From Xylophilus rhododendri (lineage in GTDB: Bacteria; Pseudomonadota; Gammaproteobacteria; Burkholderiales; Burkholderiaceae_C), in assembly GCF_009906855.1 (NCBI RefSeq), contig NZ_CP047650.1:2666001-2730000 (forward strand): a DNA stretch of 64,000 nucleotides, given 5' to 3'. Both the position numbers and the translations under genes were made by a program. The notes below the pieces were generated by a model. The model had not been told where the DNA came from and made no database searches. It saw only the letters and a list, made by a program, of their open reading frames with translations. Each line of letters begins with the position of its first letter. Positions within the stretch are counted from its first letter, which is position 1. Positions 1 to 7,074 of this stretch are shown one piece after another.

Positions 1-552
1 TTCCTGGTGCTGGCGCGGCGTTCGCCCGGCGCCCTGTCGGCCGGCTCCTCCGGCCCCGGCGCGCCGCTGCACGTGGCGCTGGAGCTGTTCAAGCAGCAGA
101 GCCGTACCGACATCCGCCATGTGCCCTACAAGGGCTCCGCCCCCGCGCTGGCCGATGTGGCCGGCGGCCAGCTCGACGCCATGTTCATCGACCTGCCGCC
201 CAGCCTGGCCGCCATCCGCAACGGCAAGGTGCGGGTGCTGGCGGTGGCCACGCCGCAGCGGCTGGCGCTGCTGCCGGAGGTGCCGACCCTCGCCGAGACC
301 GGCCTGGCCGGTTTCGAGGGCTATGCCTGGCAGGGGCTGGTCGGTCCGGCGCGCATGCCGGAGCTGACGGTGGCGCGGCTCAACCGGGCCCTGTCGGCCG
401 CGCTGCGGGCGCCCGAGCTGCGCGCGCAGCTGGAAGAGCGCGGCATCGAGCCCATGCCCGCCAGCCCGAGCGAATTCGCACGGTTCGTGCGCGAGGAGCA
501 GAAGCGCTGGGGCGCCCTCATCCGCGCCGCCGACATCCGGCTCGAATCCTGA
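1..552 (+). CDS. Bug-family (TctC-like) tripartite tricarboxylate transporter substrate-binding protein, 3' part
   Basis: The reading frame is open from the first base of the window, so the 5' part of the gene lies outside it. About 183 residues are visible. They carry typical Bug C-terminal features: a VPYKGSAPAL segment followed by a GGQLDAMFID stretch, then VRVLAVATPQR and the VPTLAETGLAGFEGYAW segment. Members of this family are periplasmic binding proteins that capture organic acids, usually for a TctAB membrane pair; many Burkholderiales carry orphan copies. The ligand cannot be told from sequence. The gene converges on the LysR gene at 569 with a 16-bp gap. Three further Bug genes lie at 47-52 kb. 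Confidence 0.9.
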   Translation, partial: FLVLARRSPGALSAGSSGPGAPLHVALELFKQQSRTDIRHVPYKGSAPALADVAGGQLDAMFIDLPPSLAAIRNGKVRVLAVATPQRLALLPEVPTLAETGLAGFEGYAWQGLVGPARMPELTVARLNRALSAALRAPELRAQLEERGIEPMPASPSEFARFVREEQKRWGALIRAADIRLES

Positions 553-568
553 CGGGCGCCCCGCCTCA

Positions 569-1498
569 TCAGGCCCGCACCCGCCGGGCGAATTCGCGCT
601 GCCCGAACTGCTCCACCACGAAGTCGATGAAGACCCGGGTGCGCATCGGCAGCAGTTTCTTGCTGGCGTAGTAGAGCGAGATCGGCCCGCCGTCGGCCGA
701 CCAGCCCGGCAGCAATCGCAGCAGCGCGCCGCTCTCCAGGCCCGGCAGGGCGAAGGCCATGGGCACCAGGGTGACACCCAGGCCCATGGCGGCCGCCTGG
801 CACATGGCCTCGGGGTCGTCGAAGACGATGCACGGCCGGGGCTCGGCCGCCGCCGTCTCGCCCTCGGCATTACCCAATGCGTGGCTGTAGACCCGCGCGT
901 CGCGGCGCGAGCGGCGCACGATGCCGTCGAACTGCGCCAGCTCCGCCGGATGGCCAGGCAGCGGCCTGCCGGCGAGATAGGCCGGCGCGGCCACCGCCAC
1001 CACCGCCACCCGCCCCAGTTCACGCGCCACCATGCCGGGCCGCAGCTCCAGGCCGCTGCCGATGCCGGCATCGAAACCCTCGCCCACCAGGTCGACCTGC
1101 CGGTTGTCGAAACGCCAGTCCGGCAGCACCGCCGGGTAACGCCGCAGGAACTCGCCCAGCAGCGGCAGCACATAAGCGCGTCCGAAGCCCGAGCCCATGG
1201 CCACACGCAGGGTGCCGGCGGGCTGGCGGTCCCATTCCGCCGCGCCCGCAACCGCATCGGCCACGGTCGCCAGTGGCCCCGCGATCTGCTGCAGCAGCCG
1301 CTCGCCGCCCTCGGTCAGCGTGAGCCGGCGGGTGCTGCGCTGGAACAGGCGCACGCCCAGCGATCGCTCCAGCGTGGCGATGTTCTTGCTGACCGCGGCG
1401 GGTGTCATCTCCAGCCGGCGGGCGGCGGCGGAGAAGCTGCCGGCCTCGGCGGAACGGATGAAGGATTCGAGGTGGGAGAGCGGCTGCATGGGCGCCAT
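569..1498 (-). CDS. LysR-family transcriptional regulator
   Basis: A LysR regulator of about 309 residues. The N-terminal winged helix-turn-helix reads LESFIRSAEAGSFSAAARRL followed by TPAAVSKNIATLE, and the rest is the usual effector-binding domain. It is divergent from the SDR gene at 1601, the usual layout for a LysR regulator and its target, so it probably controls that gene. The start is uncertain: TTG at 1504, ATG at 1498 and ATG at 1489 are in frame. I prefer 1498 or 1489 because TTG 1504 lies inside a 7-bp palindrome that looks like the operator. The inducer is unknown. Confidence 0.9.
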   Translation of the reverse strand: MAPMQPLSHLESFIRSAEAGSFSAAARRLEMTPAAVSKNIATLERSLGVRLFQRSTRRLTLTEGGERLLQQIAGPLATVADAVAGAAEWDRQPAGTLRVAMGSGFGRAYVLPLLGEFLRRYPAVLPDWRFDNRQVDLVGEGFDAGIGSGLELRPGMVARELGRVAVVAVAAPAYLAGRPLPGHPAELAQFDGIVRRSRRDARVYSHALGNAEGETAAAEPRPCIVFDDPEAMCQAAAMGLGVTLVPMAFALPGLESGALLRLLPGWSADGGPISLYYASKKLLPMRTRVFIDFVVEQFGQREFARRVRA

Positions 1499-1517
1499 TT
1501 TCAACCATGAGTTGAAA
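1499..1517. promoter_or_regulatory. Probable LysR operator (inverted repeat)
   Basis: Perfect inverted repeat TTTCAAC-N5-GTTGAAA between the LysR gene and the SDR gene. It contains the T-N11-A core known for LysR-type binding sites. Its position at the LysR start suggests autorepression plus control of the divergent SDR gene. Binding by this particular regulator is inferred from position only. Confidence 0.5.
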
Positions 1518-1600
1518 TTGAAAGAACCCGTCTGGCGCTACCGGCGCGCAATCGAAGTGCCGACACTGCAGGCACCGACACACACCACCCGGAGCTTTCC

Positions 1601-2362
1601 ATGAACACCGCCTCTTCTTCCCCCACCCCGCTGGCCGGCAAGGTTGCCTTCGTCACCGGCGGCTCGCGCGGCATCGGCGCGGCCATCGTGCGCCGCCTGT
1701 CGCGGGAAGGTGCGCAGGTCGCCTTCACCTATGCGCGCTCGGCCGATACGGCGCAGGCCCTGGTCGCCGAGATCGCCGCCGCTGGCGGCAAGGCCCTGGC
1801 CCTGCAGAACGACGGCGCCGATGCCGTCGCGCTGCAGGCCGCCGTGGACGAGGCCGCCCGCTTGCTCGGCCGCATCGACATCCTGGTCAACAGCGCCGGC
1901 GTGCTGCGCATGGGGCCGCTGGAGGGTTTCTCGCTGGCCGACCTCGACGAGACCCTGGCGGTGAACGTGCGTGCGGTGTTCGTCGCCACCCAGGCGGCGG
2001 CGCGCCACATGCCCGACGGCGGCCGGGTGGTCACCATTGGCAGCATCAATGCCGAACGCATGCCGCAGGCCGGCGGCAGCGTCTACGCCATGAGCAAGGC
2101 CGCCATCGTCGGCCTGACCCGCGGGCTGGCGCGCGACCTGGGCCCGCGCGGCATCACCGTCAACAACGTGCAGCCCGGCCCCACCGGCACCGACATGAAC
2201 CCGGCCGACGGCCCCTATGCCGGTGGCATGCACGGGCTGATGGCCATCCCCCGCCATGCCCATGCCGACGAGGTCGCGGGCATGGTGGCTTATCTGGTGG
2301 GACCGGAGGCCGGCATGGTGACCGGTGCCAGCCTCAGCATCGACGGCGGCTACGGCGCCTGA
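1601..2362 (+). CDS. SDR-family NAD(P)-dependent oxidoreductase
   Basis: A 253-residue classical short-chain dehydrogenase/reductase. The nucleotide-binding motif TGGSRGIG is near residue 20, NSAGV (the NxAG motif) near residue 97, the catalytic serine sits in TIGSINAE, and the YAMSK catalytic pair follows near residue 163. A GGAG ribosome-binding site precedes the ATG. It resembles 3-oxoacyl-ACP reductase (FabG-like) proteins, but the substrate cannot be assigned. It is divergent from the LysR gene at 569-1498, which probably regulates it, and its end is 10 bp from the convergent racemase gene. Confidence 0.93.
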   Translation: MNTASSSPTPLAGKVAFVTGGSRGIGAAIVRRLSREGAQVAFTYARSADTAQALVAEIAAAGGKALALQNDGADAVALQAAVDEAARLLGRIDILVNSAGVLRMGPLEGFSLADLDETLAVNVRAVFVATQAAARHMPDGGRVVTIGSINAERMPQAGGSVYAMSKAAIVGLTRGLARDLGPRGITVNNVQPGPTGTDMNPADGPYAGGMHGLMAIPRHAHADEVAGMVAYLVGPEAGMVTGASLSIDGGYGA

Positions 2363-2372
2363 GGCCTGCCCT

Positions 2373-3080
2373 TCAGGCGGCGCGTTGCGCCAGCGACCAG
2401 GCCACGCTGCGGCGCGCCAGGGCGGCGGTGGCGTCCACCACCGGGATCGGCGCATTGCCGTTGTTCAGCACCAGCGGGATCTCGGTGCAGCCCAGCACGA
2501 TGGCCTGGGCGCCGCGATCGGCCAGGGCCTGCGCCGCCTGCACCAGCAGCGCGGCGGCGCCCGGCACGTCGCCGGCCTTCACCGCGTGGATGCCGGGCGT
2601 GACCCAGCGCGCGATCTCGTCCTGGGCCGGCAGCAGCCATCGCAGGCCGGTGTGGCCGCGTCCGGTGTAGAGGCCGGATGCGAGCGTGGCCTCGGTGCCC
2701 AGCAGCCCGAGCCGGGCCTCGGGGCCGACCAGGGCCACGGCCTCGTCCAGCGCGACGTCGATCAGGTGCAGCATGGGCAAGCCCAGTGCCTGCTGCAGCG
2801 GCTCGAACCACAGGTGCGCGGTGTTGCAGGGAATGGCGATCAGCCCCGCGCCCGCGCGCACCAGCCGCTGGCCGCTGGCGACCAGCGCCGGCAGCGGCGA
2901 TTCGCCCCGGCCCTGGAAGGCCGCGGTGCGGTCGGGCACCTGCGGGATGGAGCTGGTCACCACCGGCACATGGTCCTGGTCGACCTGAGCGGGCGTGGCA
3001 TCGATCACCTTGCGCAGGAAATCCACCGTGGCCAGCGGACCCATGCCGCCGAGCACCCCCACCACACCCGCGTCCTGCAT
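2373..3080 (-). CDS. Aspartate/glutamate racemase family protein
   Basis: A 235-residue protein of the Asp/Glu racemase superfamily. It starts with VGVLGGMGPLATVDF and carries both expected catalytic cysteines, in IPCNTAH (about residue 81) and LGCTEIP (about residue 194). Such enzymes interconvert L- and D-forms of acidic amino acids by a two-cysteine mechanism. The ATG at 3080 was chosen because it follows the stop of the upstream binding-protein gene by only 5 bp. The frame stays open further upstream, but that is antisense-like read-through over the binding-protein gene. Pairing with a glutamate/aspartate-type binding protein suggests a role in acidic amino acid use; the exact substrate is not shown. 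Confidence 0.88.
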   Translation of the reverse strand: MQDAGVVGVLGGMGPLATVDFLRKVIDATPAQVDQDHVPVVTSSIPQVPDRTAAFQGRGESPLPALVASGQRLVRAGAGLIAIPCNTAHLWFEPLQQALGLPMLHLIDVALDEAVALVGPEARLGLLGTEATLASGLYTGRGHTGLRWLLPAQDEIARWVTPGIHAVKAGDVPGAAALLVQAAQALADRGAQAIVLGCTEIPLVLNNGNAPIPVVDATAALARRSVAWSLAQRAA

Positions 3081-3085
3081 GCCGC

Positions 3086-3985
3086 TCACAGCGCGGGCTT
3101 GTCCGACAGGGCGGTCAGGTTGGCCTTGAGTTCGTCGCTCATCGGCGCGTTGAGGTTCACGCCCTTCGGGGGGATGGGCGACTGGAACCACTTCTTGTAG
3201 AGCTTCTCGAAATCGCCGCTCTTGACCAGCGAGGCGATGGTGCCGTCCACCAGCTGCTTGAAGCCGGCATCGTCGCGGCGCAGCATGATGGCGTAGGGCT
3301 CGACCTGCAGCGCCTCGCCGACCACGGCCAGCGAATCCGGCGCCTGCGCGTTGGCCTTGATGCCGTAGAGCAGGATGTCGTCCATGGCGAAGGCATCGGC
3401 CCGGCCGCTTTCCACCAGCAGGGCGGATTCGGCATGGTCCTTGGCCGACAGGATCTCCATGTCCAGGCCCTTGTCCTTGTTGACGTTGCGGATCACCAGG
3501 ATGTTGGTGGTGCCGGTGGTGGAGACCACCTTCTTGCCCTTGAGGTCGGCCAGCGACTTGATCGGCGAGCTGCTCTTCACCAGGAAACGCGTGCCGGTGT
3601 AGAAGTAGTTGGTGGCGAACTGCACCTGCTTGCCGCGCTCGCTGTTGTTGGTGGTGGAGCCGCACTCGATGTCGATGGTGCCGTTCTGCAGCAGGGGCAC
3701 GCGGTTGGCGGAAGTCACGGCCTGCGTCTTCACCTGCAGGTCGGCGCGGCCGGTGGCCTTCTTCACCTCATCGACGATGCGGCCGCAGATCTCCCAGGCG
3801 AAGCCGGTGGGATGCTGGCCGTCGGCCAGATAGGAGAAGGGGATGGACGACTCACGGTAAGCCACCGTGATCGCACCGCTGGACTTGACCTTGTCGAGCG
3901 TGGCCGATGCGGCCTGCTGGGCCTGGGCGGCGAAGCCCACGAAGGAGGAAGCCAGTGCGGCGACGACGAGAACCTGCTTGACCAT
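3086..3985 (-). CDS. Amino-acid ABC transporter substrate-binding protein (GltI-like)
   Basis: A 299-residue periplasmic binding protein with a signal peptide ending at AAQAQ. Family hallmarks are LDKVKSSGAITVAYRESSIPFSY, TSANRVPLLQNGTIDIECGST and FEKLYKKWFQSPIPP, which match the glutamate/aspartate binding protein GltI group. It is the first gene of a two-gene unit with the racemase (5-bp gap). No permease or ATPase gene is adjacent, so it is an orphan binding protein here. A TAGCAT hexamer at 4019-4024 (minus strand) may be its -10 box. It is clearly related to the second binding protein at 35370-36317. Confidence 0.9.
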   Translation of the reverse strand: MVKQVLVVAALASSFVGFAAQAQQAASATLDKVKSSGAITVAYRESSIPFSYLADGQHPTGFAWEICGRIVDEVKKATGRADLQVKTQAVTSANRVPLLQNGTIDIECGSTTNNSERGKQVQFATNYFYTGTRFLVKSSSPIKSLADLKGKKVVSTTGTTNILVIRNVNKDKGLDMEILSAKDHAESALLVESGRADAFAMDDILLYGIKANAQAPDSLAVVGEALQVEPYAIMLRRDDAGFKQLVDGTIASLVKSGDFEKLYKKWFQSPIPPKGVNLNAPMSDELKANLTALSDKPAL

Positions 3986-4094
3986 GGACTTGCTTTCGAG
4001 GGGAAGGACAAGCCCTGCATGCTAGGCCCATGCGGCGGCCCGCGGTGATCGATTTTTCACCGCGGTTCATAAGCCCAGCTAATGGGCTATGCGA

Positions 4095-4751
4095 TCAGGA
4101 GCGGCCCTGCTCGCCGATGAAGATCTCGACGCGGCGGTTCTGGGCGCGGCCGGCGGCGCTGTCGTTGCTGGCGATCGGCTGGTGCGAGCCACGGCCTTCG
4201 ACCTCGAAGCGGCGCGAGTCGATGCCGCGCATCACGATGTAGTCGCGGGTGGCGGCGGCACGGCTGACCGACAGCGGATCGTTGACCGCATCGCTGCCGG
4301 TGTTGTCGGTGTGGCCGACGATGCGCACCGTGGCGCCGGGGTTGCCCTGCAGGCTGGTGGCGAAGCGGTCCAGTACCGGCGCGAAGTTGCTCTTGACGTT
4401 GGCCTTGCCGGTGTCGAAGGAGACATCGCTGGGCACATCGAGCTTGAGCTGGTTGTCCGAGGTCTGCGAGACCGCGATGCCGGTGCCCTGGGTGGCGGCC
4501 TGCATGTCGCGCTTCTGCTTTTCCATGCGTTCGGACCAGATGTAGGTGCCGAGGGCACCGACGCCGGCGCCGATCAGCGCGCCCTTGCCGGCATTGCCGC
4601 CGCCGGCCAGGGCACCGATCACGGCGCCGCCGGCCGCGCCTGCGCCCGCGCCGACAGCGGTGCGGCGCTGGGTATCGGACATGTTCATGTCGGCGCAGCC
4701 GGTGACGAGCAGCACGGCGGCGGCGGTTCCTGCGAGGATGAGTTTGCGCAT
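4095..4751 (-). CDS. OmpA-family outer-membrane lipoprotein (YiaD-like)
   Basis: A 218-residue protein with a lipoprotein signal peptide (lipobox LVTGC, cysteine about residue 19). A glycine-zipper stretch rich in GAG and GGG follows (about residues 33-68), then a C-terminal OmpA peptidoglycan-binding domain with GHTDNTGS, LSVSRAAATRDYI and GRAQNRRVEI. It probably sits in the outer membrane and binds peptidoglycan non-covalently. A GAAGGA ribosome-binding site precedes the ATG. A long perfect inverted repeat lies just upstream at 4769-4793. Confidence 0.92.
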   Translation of the reverse strand: MRKLILAGTAAAVLLVTGCADMNMSDTQRRTAVGAGAGAAGGAVIGALAGGGNAGKGALIGAGVGALGTYIWSERMEKQKRDMQAATQGTGIAVSQTSDNQLKLDVPSDVSFDTGKANVKSNFAPVLDRFATSLQGNPGATVRIVGHTDNTGSDAVNDPLSVSRAAATRDYIVMRGIDSRRFEVEGRGSHQPIASNDSAAGRAQNRRVEIFIGEQGRS

Positions 4752-4768
4752 GGCGAGAGTCCTTCTTT

Positions 4769-4793
4769 ATGGGTTTTCGAGGCGAAAACCCAT
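4769..4793. repeat. Perfect 11-bp inverted repeat upstream of the OmpA-like gene
   Basis: ATGGGTTTTCG and CGAAAACCCAT flank a 3-bp centre. It lies between the small ORF ending at 4844 and the OmpA-like gene starting at 4751. No T-tract follows in the direction of transcription, so a simple terminator is unlikely. It could be a repressor site or a 5' leader hairpin; nothing in the sequence decides. Confidence 0.6.
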
Positions 4794-4843
4794 TATTCGA
4801 AAGGCCCTGGCCGGCCGCCGTTTCGTCATGTAAACCCTTTGGC

Positions 4844-4969
4844 CTACTGCTCCGGGTCCCGCTCGGCCGGCGGCGGCTCGCCGCGTTTGCGGCCGGCGAA
4901 CATGGTCCACCAGACGATGAGCAGGAGCACCCCGAGGGCCAGCAGGGCTTCAAGCAGAATCAGCAACAT
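4844..4969 (-). CDS. Small single-pass membrane protein, hypothetical
   Basis: A 41-codon frame. The first half is one hydrophobic segment (LLILLEALLALGVLLLIVWW) and the rest is a short charged tail, so it would be a small inner-membrane protein with a cytoplasmic tail. The start codon overlaps that of mltA head to head: both lie in the CATG at 4967-4970. No clear ribosome-binding site is seen because the leader would be the mltA coding sequence. The clean hydrophobic-then-charged pattern argues for a real product, but the family was not recognised. Confidence 0.5.
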   Translation of the reverse strand: MLLILLEALLALGVLLLIVWWTMFAGRKRGEPPPAERDPEQ

Positions 4970-6173
4970 GACAACAAGACTCCCGCGGCGTTCGGTGGAC
5001 CGGGCCATTCTAGGAATCCTGGCGACGGCCACCGCCCTGCTGCTGGCCGCCTGTGCCGTACCCACCTTGCCGCCGGACGCATCCGCGCCCGCTGCCGTGC
5101 CCGGTGTCGGCGAACCGGCCATCGGCCGCCCGGGTGCCTTCGCGCCGGTGCCCGCCGCCCCGGTGGCAGGCCGTGGCCGCTGGGTGCCGGCGGACTGGTC
5201 GGAGCTGCCCGGTTTCGCCGACGACGACCTCTTCGAGGCCTGGAACGCCTGGACCAAGAGCTGCGAGAAACCCGGCCCCGCCTATGCCGCCCTGTGCGGC
5301 GACGTGCGCCGGCTCAGCATCGGCACGCCCGAGGAGCAGCGCGCCTGGATGATGGCCAAGCTGCAGCCCTACCGCGTCGAGTCGGCCGAAGGCAATCCCG
5401 AGGGCCTGCTCACCGCCTACTACGAGCCGGTGGTGCCGGCCAGCCGGCTGCAGGCGCCGGGCTTCAACGTGCCGCTGTACGCGCCGCCTGCCGGCCTGGG
5501 CCAGCGCAAGCCCTGGTACACCCGCCAGCAGATCGACACCCTGCCCGAGGCCCGCGCCGCGTTGCAGGGCCGCGCCCTGGCCTGGCTGGCCGACCCGGTG
5601 GAGGCCATGGTGCTGCACATCCAGGGCTCGGGCCGGCTGCGCATCAGCGAGCCCGACGGCAGCGTGCGCCTGGTGCGCCTGGCCTATGCCGGCACCAACG
5701 ACCAGCCCTACCGCAGCATCGGCAGCTGGCTGCTGCAGAACGGCCAGGTGCGCGACGCCACCTGGCCCGGCATCCGCGCCTGGCTGGCGCAGAACCCGCA
5801 GCGCACCAACGAGCTGATGTGGACCAATCCGCGCTACGTGTTCTTCCGCGAGGAGCCGCTGGATGCGCTCGATGCCTCCTTCGGCCCGCGCGGCGCCCAG
5901 GGCGTGGCGCTGACGCCCGGCCGCTCGATCGCGGTGGACCGCACCAGCATCCCCTACGGCACGCCGGTCTGGCTGGCCTCGCCGGGGCCCACGGCCGCGC
6001 TGCAACGTTTGGTCATGGCCCAGGACACGGGAAGTGCCATCGTCGGAGCGGTGCGGGCCGACTACTTCGTCGGCTGGGGCGCGGATGCCGGCGAGGCCGC
6101 CGGCCGCCTCAAGCAGAGCCTGCGGCTGTGGGCCCTGTGGCCGCGTGGATTATCGGGAGGACCTTCGCCATGA
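4968..6173 (+). CDS. mltA: Membrane-bound lytic murein transglycosylase A
   Basis: A 401-residue lipoprotein with a signal peptide and lipobox LLAAC. MltA hallmarks include EGLLTAYYEPVVPAS (about residue 145), MVLHIQGSGRL, and the C-terminal 3D domain with AQDTGSAIVGAVRADYFVGWG, which carries the catalytic aspartates. The enzyme cleaves peptidoglycan strands to 1,6-anhydro-muropeptides at the outer membrane. The ATG at 4968 gives a normal signal peptide; an in-frame GTG a few codons later (SVDRAILG) is an alternative. The frame is open far upstream only because of GC-rich read-through. The stop overlaps the next gene by 4 bp (ATGA). Confidence 0.93.
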   Translation: MTTRLPRRSVDRAILGILATATALLLAACAVPTLPPDASAPAAVPGVGEPAIGRPGAFAPVPAAPVAGRGRWVPADWSELPGFADDDLFEAWNAWTKSCEKPGPAYAALCGDVRRLSIGTPEEQRAWMMAKLQPYRVESAEGNPEGLLTAYYEPVVPASRLQAPGFNVPLYAPPAGLGQRKPWYTRQQIDTLPEARAALQGRALAWLADPVEAMVLHIQGSGRLRISEPDGSVRLVRLAYAGTNDQPYRSIGSWLLQNGQVRDATWPGIRAWLAQNPQRTNELMWTNPRYVFFREEPLDALDASFGPRGAQGVALTPGRSIAVDRTSIPYGTPVWLASPGPTAALQRLVMAQDTGSAIVGAVRADYFVGWGADAGEAAGRLKQSLRLWALWPRGLSGGPSP

Positions 6174-6565
6174 CATTTCTGCTGATGCCCTCAAGGCTCT
6201 CCAGGCGCGCTGCCCGCCGCACGGCCGCCCTGGCCCTGCTGCCCCTGGCCGCCGCGCTCGGCGGCTGCGCCACCGGCCCCTTCGCCAACCACTTCTCCGG
6301 CACCGCCTACCGCTGCGACAACGGCGTGGCGGTGCGGGTGAAGGAAACCGAGGGCCGGGCCACCCTGCAGACCGGCCGCGGCACCGAGGTGCTGCTGCGC
6401 GATGCCGGCGGCGTGGGCCCGCAGCAGGCGGTCTACAGCAATCCGCAGGTGCGGCTGCAGACCGGCATGGATCCGGAGGCGCGCGGCGCCTTCCTCGAAG
6501 GCATGGTGGCCGGCGGCAAGGCGCGCTGCCTGCGGGAACGCTCCTTCACCGAGTGGTTCCAGTAG
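6170..6565 (+). CDS. Small lipoprotein, possibly MliC-like
   Basis: A 131-residue protein with a signal peptide and lipobox LGGC. The mature part has the pattern TAYRCDNG, then VYSNPQ and GKARC near the end, leaving two cysteines that could pair. This order loosely resembles MliC-type lysozyme inhibitors, which would fit its 4-bp overlap (translational coupling) with the murein hydrolase gene mltA. The resemblance is weak and no key inhibitor residue can be confirmed by eye, so the function stays tentative. Confidence 0.75.
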   Translation: MTFLLMPSRLSRRAARRTAALALLPLAAALGGCATGPFANHFSGTAYRCDNGVAVRVKETEGRATLQTGRGTEVLLRDAGGVGPQQAVYSNPQVRLQTGMDPEARGAFLEGMVAGGKARCLRERSFTEWFQ

Positions 6566-6654
6566 GGCCTGCCGGCCCGCGGTCCGGTCGTACGGACTAT
6601 TGCGTGGCGGACCGGGCGATGGTCCCCTAGCGGCTTTGCACCGCCCTCCGCTCC

Positions 6655-7062
6655 ATGGTCCAGCGCGCCGAAGCATTCCAGACTCCGCATCCCCCGCAGC
6701 CTTCGACCGCCGTGGAAGCGGCCGCCGCATCGGCGCCGCGCCTGGTCGCCATCTCCCGCGGGCCGGAGATCATCGTGGCGGCGCTGGACCAGGTGCGTTA
6801 TTTCCAGGCCGAGGGCAAGTACACCCGGGTGCTGCTGGCCCGGGAAGAGGGCATGCTCAATCTCGGCATCACCGCGGTGCAGGCGCAGCTGCCGCCAGGC
6901 CTTTTCGTGAAGGTGCACCGCAGCGTGGTGGTGAATCTGGCGCTGGTGCAGCGGGTGCGCCGCGACGAGCTCGGCCACATGTACCTGTGCCTGGATTCCC
7001 GCAACGAGCGGGTGCGGGTGGCGCGCACCTGCGAGGCTTATTTCCGCACCGGCATCTTCTGA
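6655..7062 (+). CDS. Stand-alone LytTR-type DNA-binding regulator
   Basis: A 135-residue protein consisting almost only of a LytTR domain: ALDQVRYFQAEGKYTRV, FVKVHRSVVVNLALVQRVRR, then GHMYLCLDSRNERVRVART. LytTR domains bind direct repeats and usually follow a receiver domain; here the N-terminal 35 residues are Pro/Ala-rich and no receiver is present. It is convergent with the fimbrial operon (12-bp gap), so a role in fimbrial or surface control is plausible from position only. Low GC features or a T-rich terminator are not seen around it. Confidence 0.85.
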   Translation: MVQRAEAFQTPHPPQPSTAVEAAAASAPRLVAISRGPEIIVAALDQVRYFQAEGKYTRVLLAREEGMLNLGITAVQAQLPPGLFVKVHRSVVVNLALVQRVRRDELGHMYLCLDSRNERVRVARTCEAYFRTGIF

Positions 7063-7074
7063 GGCGGCGCCGCT

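Noticed and set aside
2373..3665. A 430-codon frame that would fuse the racemase to upstream sequence
   Set aside because: The extra N-terminal part is an out-of-frame reading of the binding-protein gene; the racemase starts at 3080.
4019..4024. TAGCAT upstream of the first GltI-like gene as a member of the fimbrial promoter family
   Set aside because: Only the hexamer and a few adjacent bases match; the 25-bp-spaced ATGGG block is absent.
4089..4967. An open frame extending mltA far upstream
   Set aside because: It runs antisense over the OmpA-like gene and lacks family similarity; mltA has a proper lipoprotein signal from 4968.
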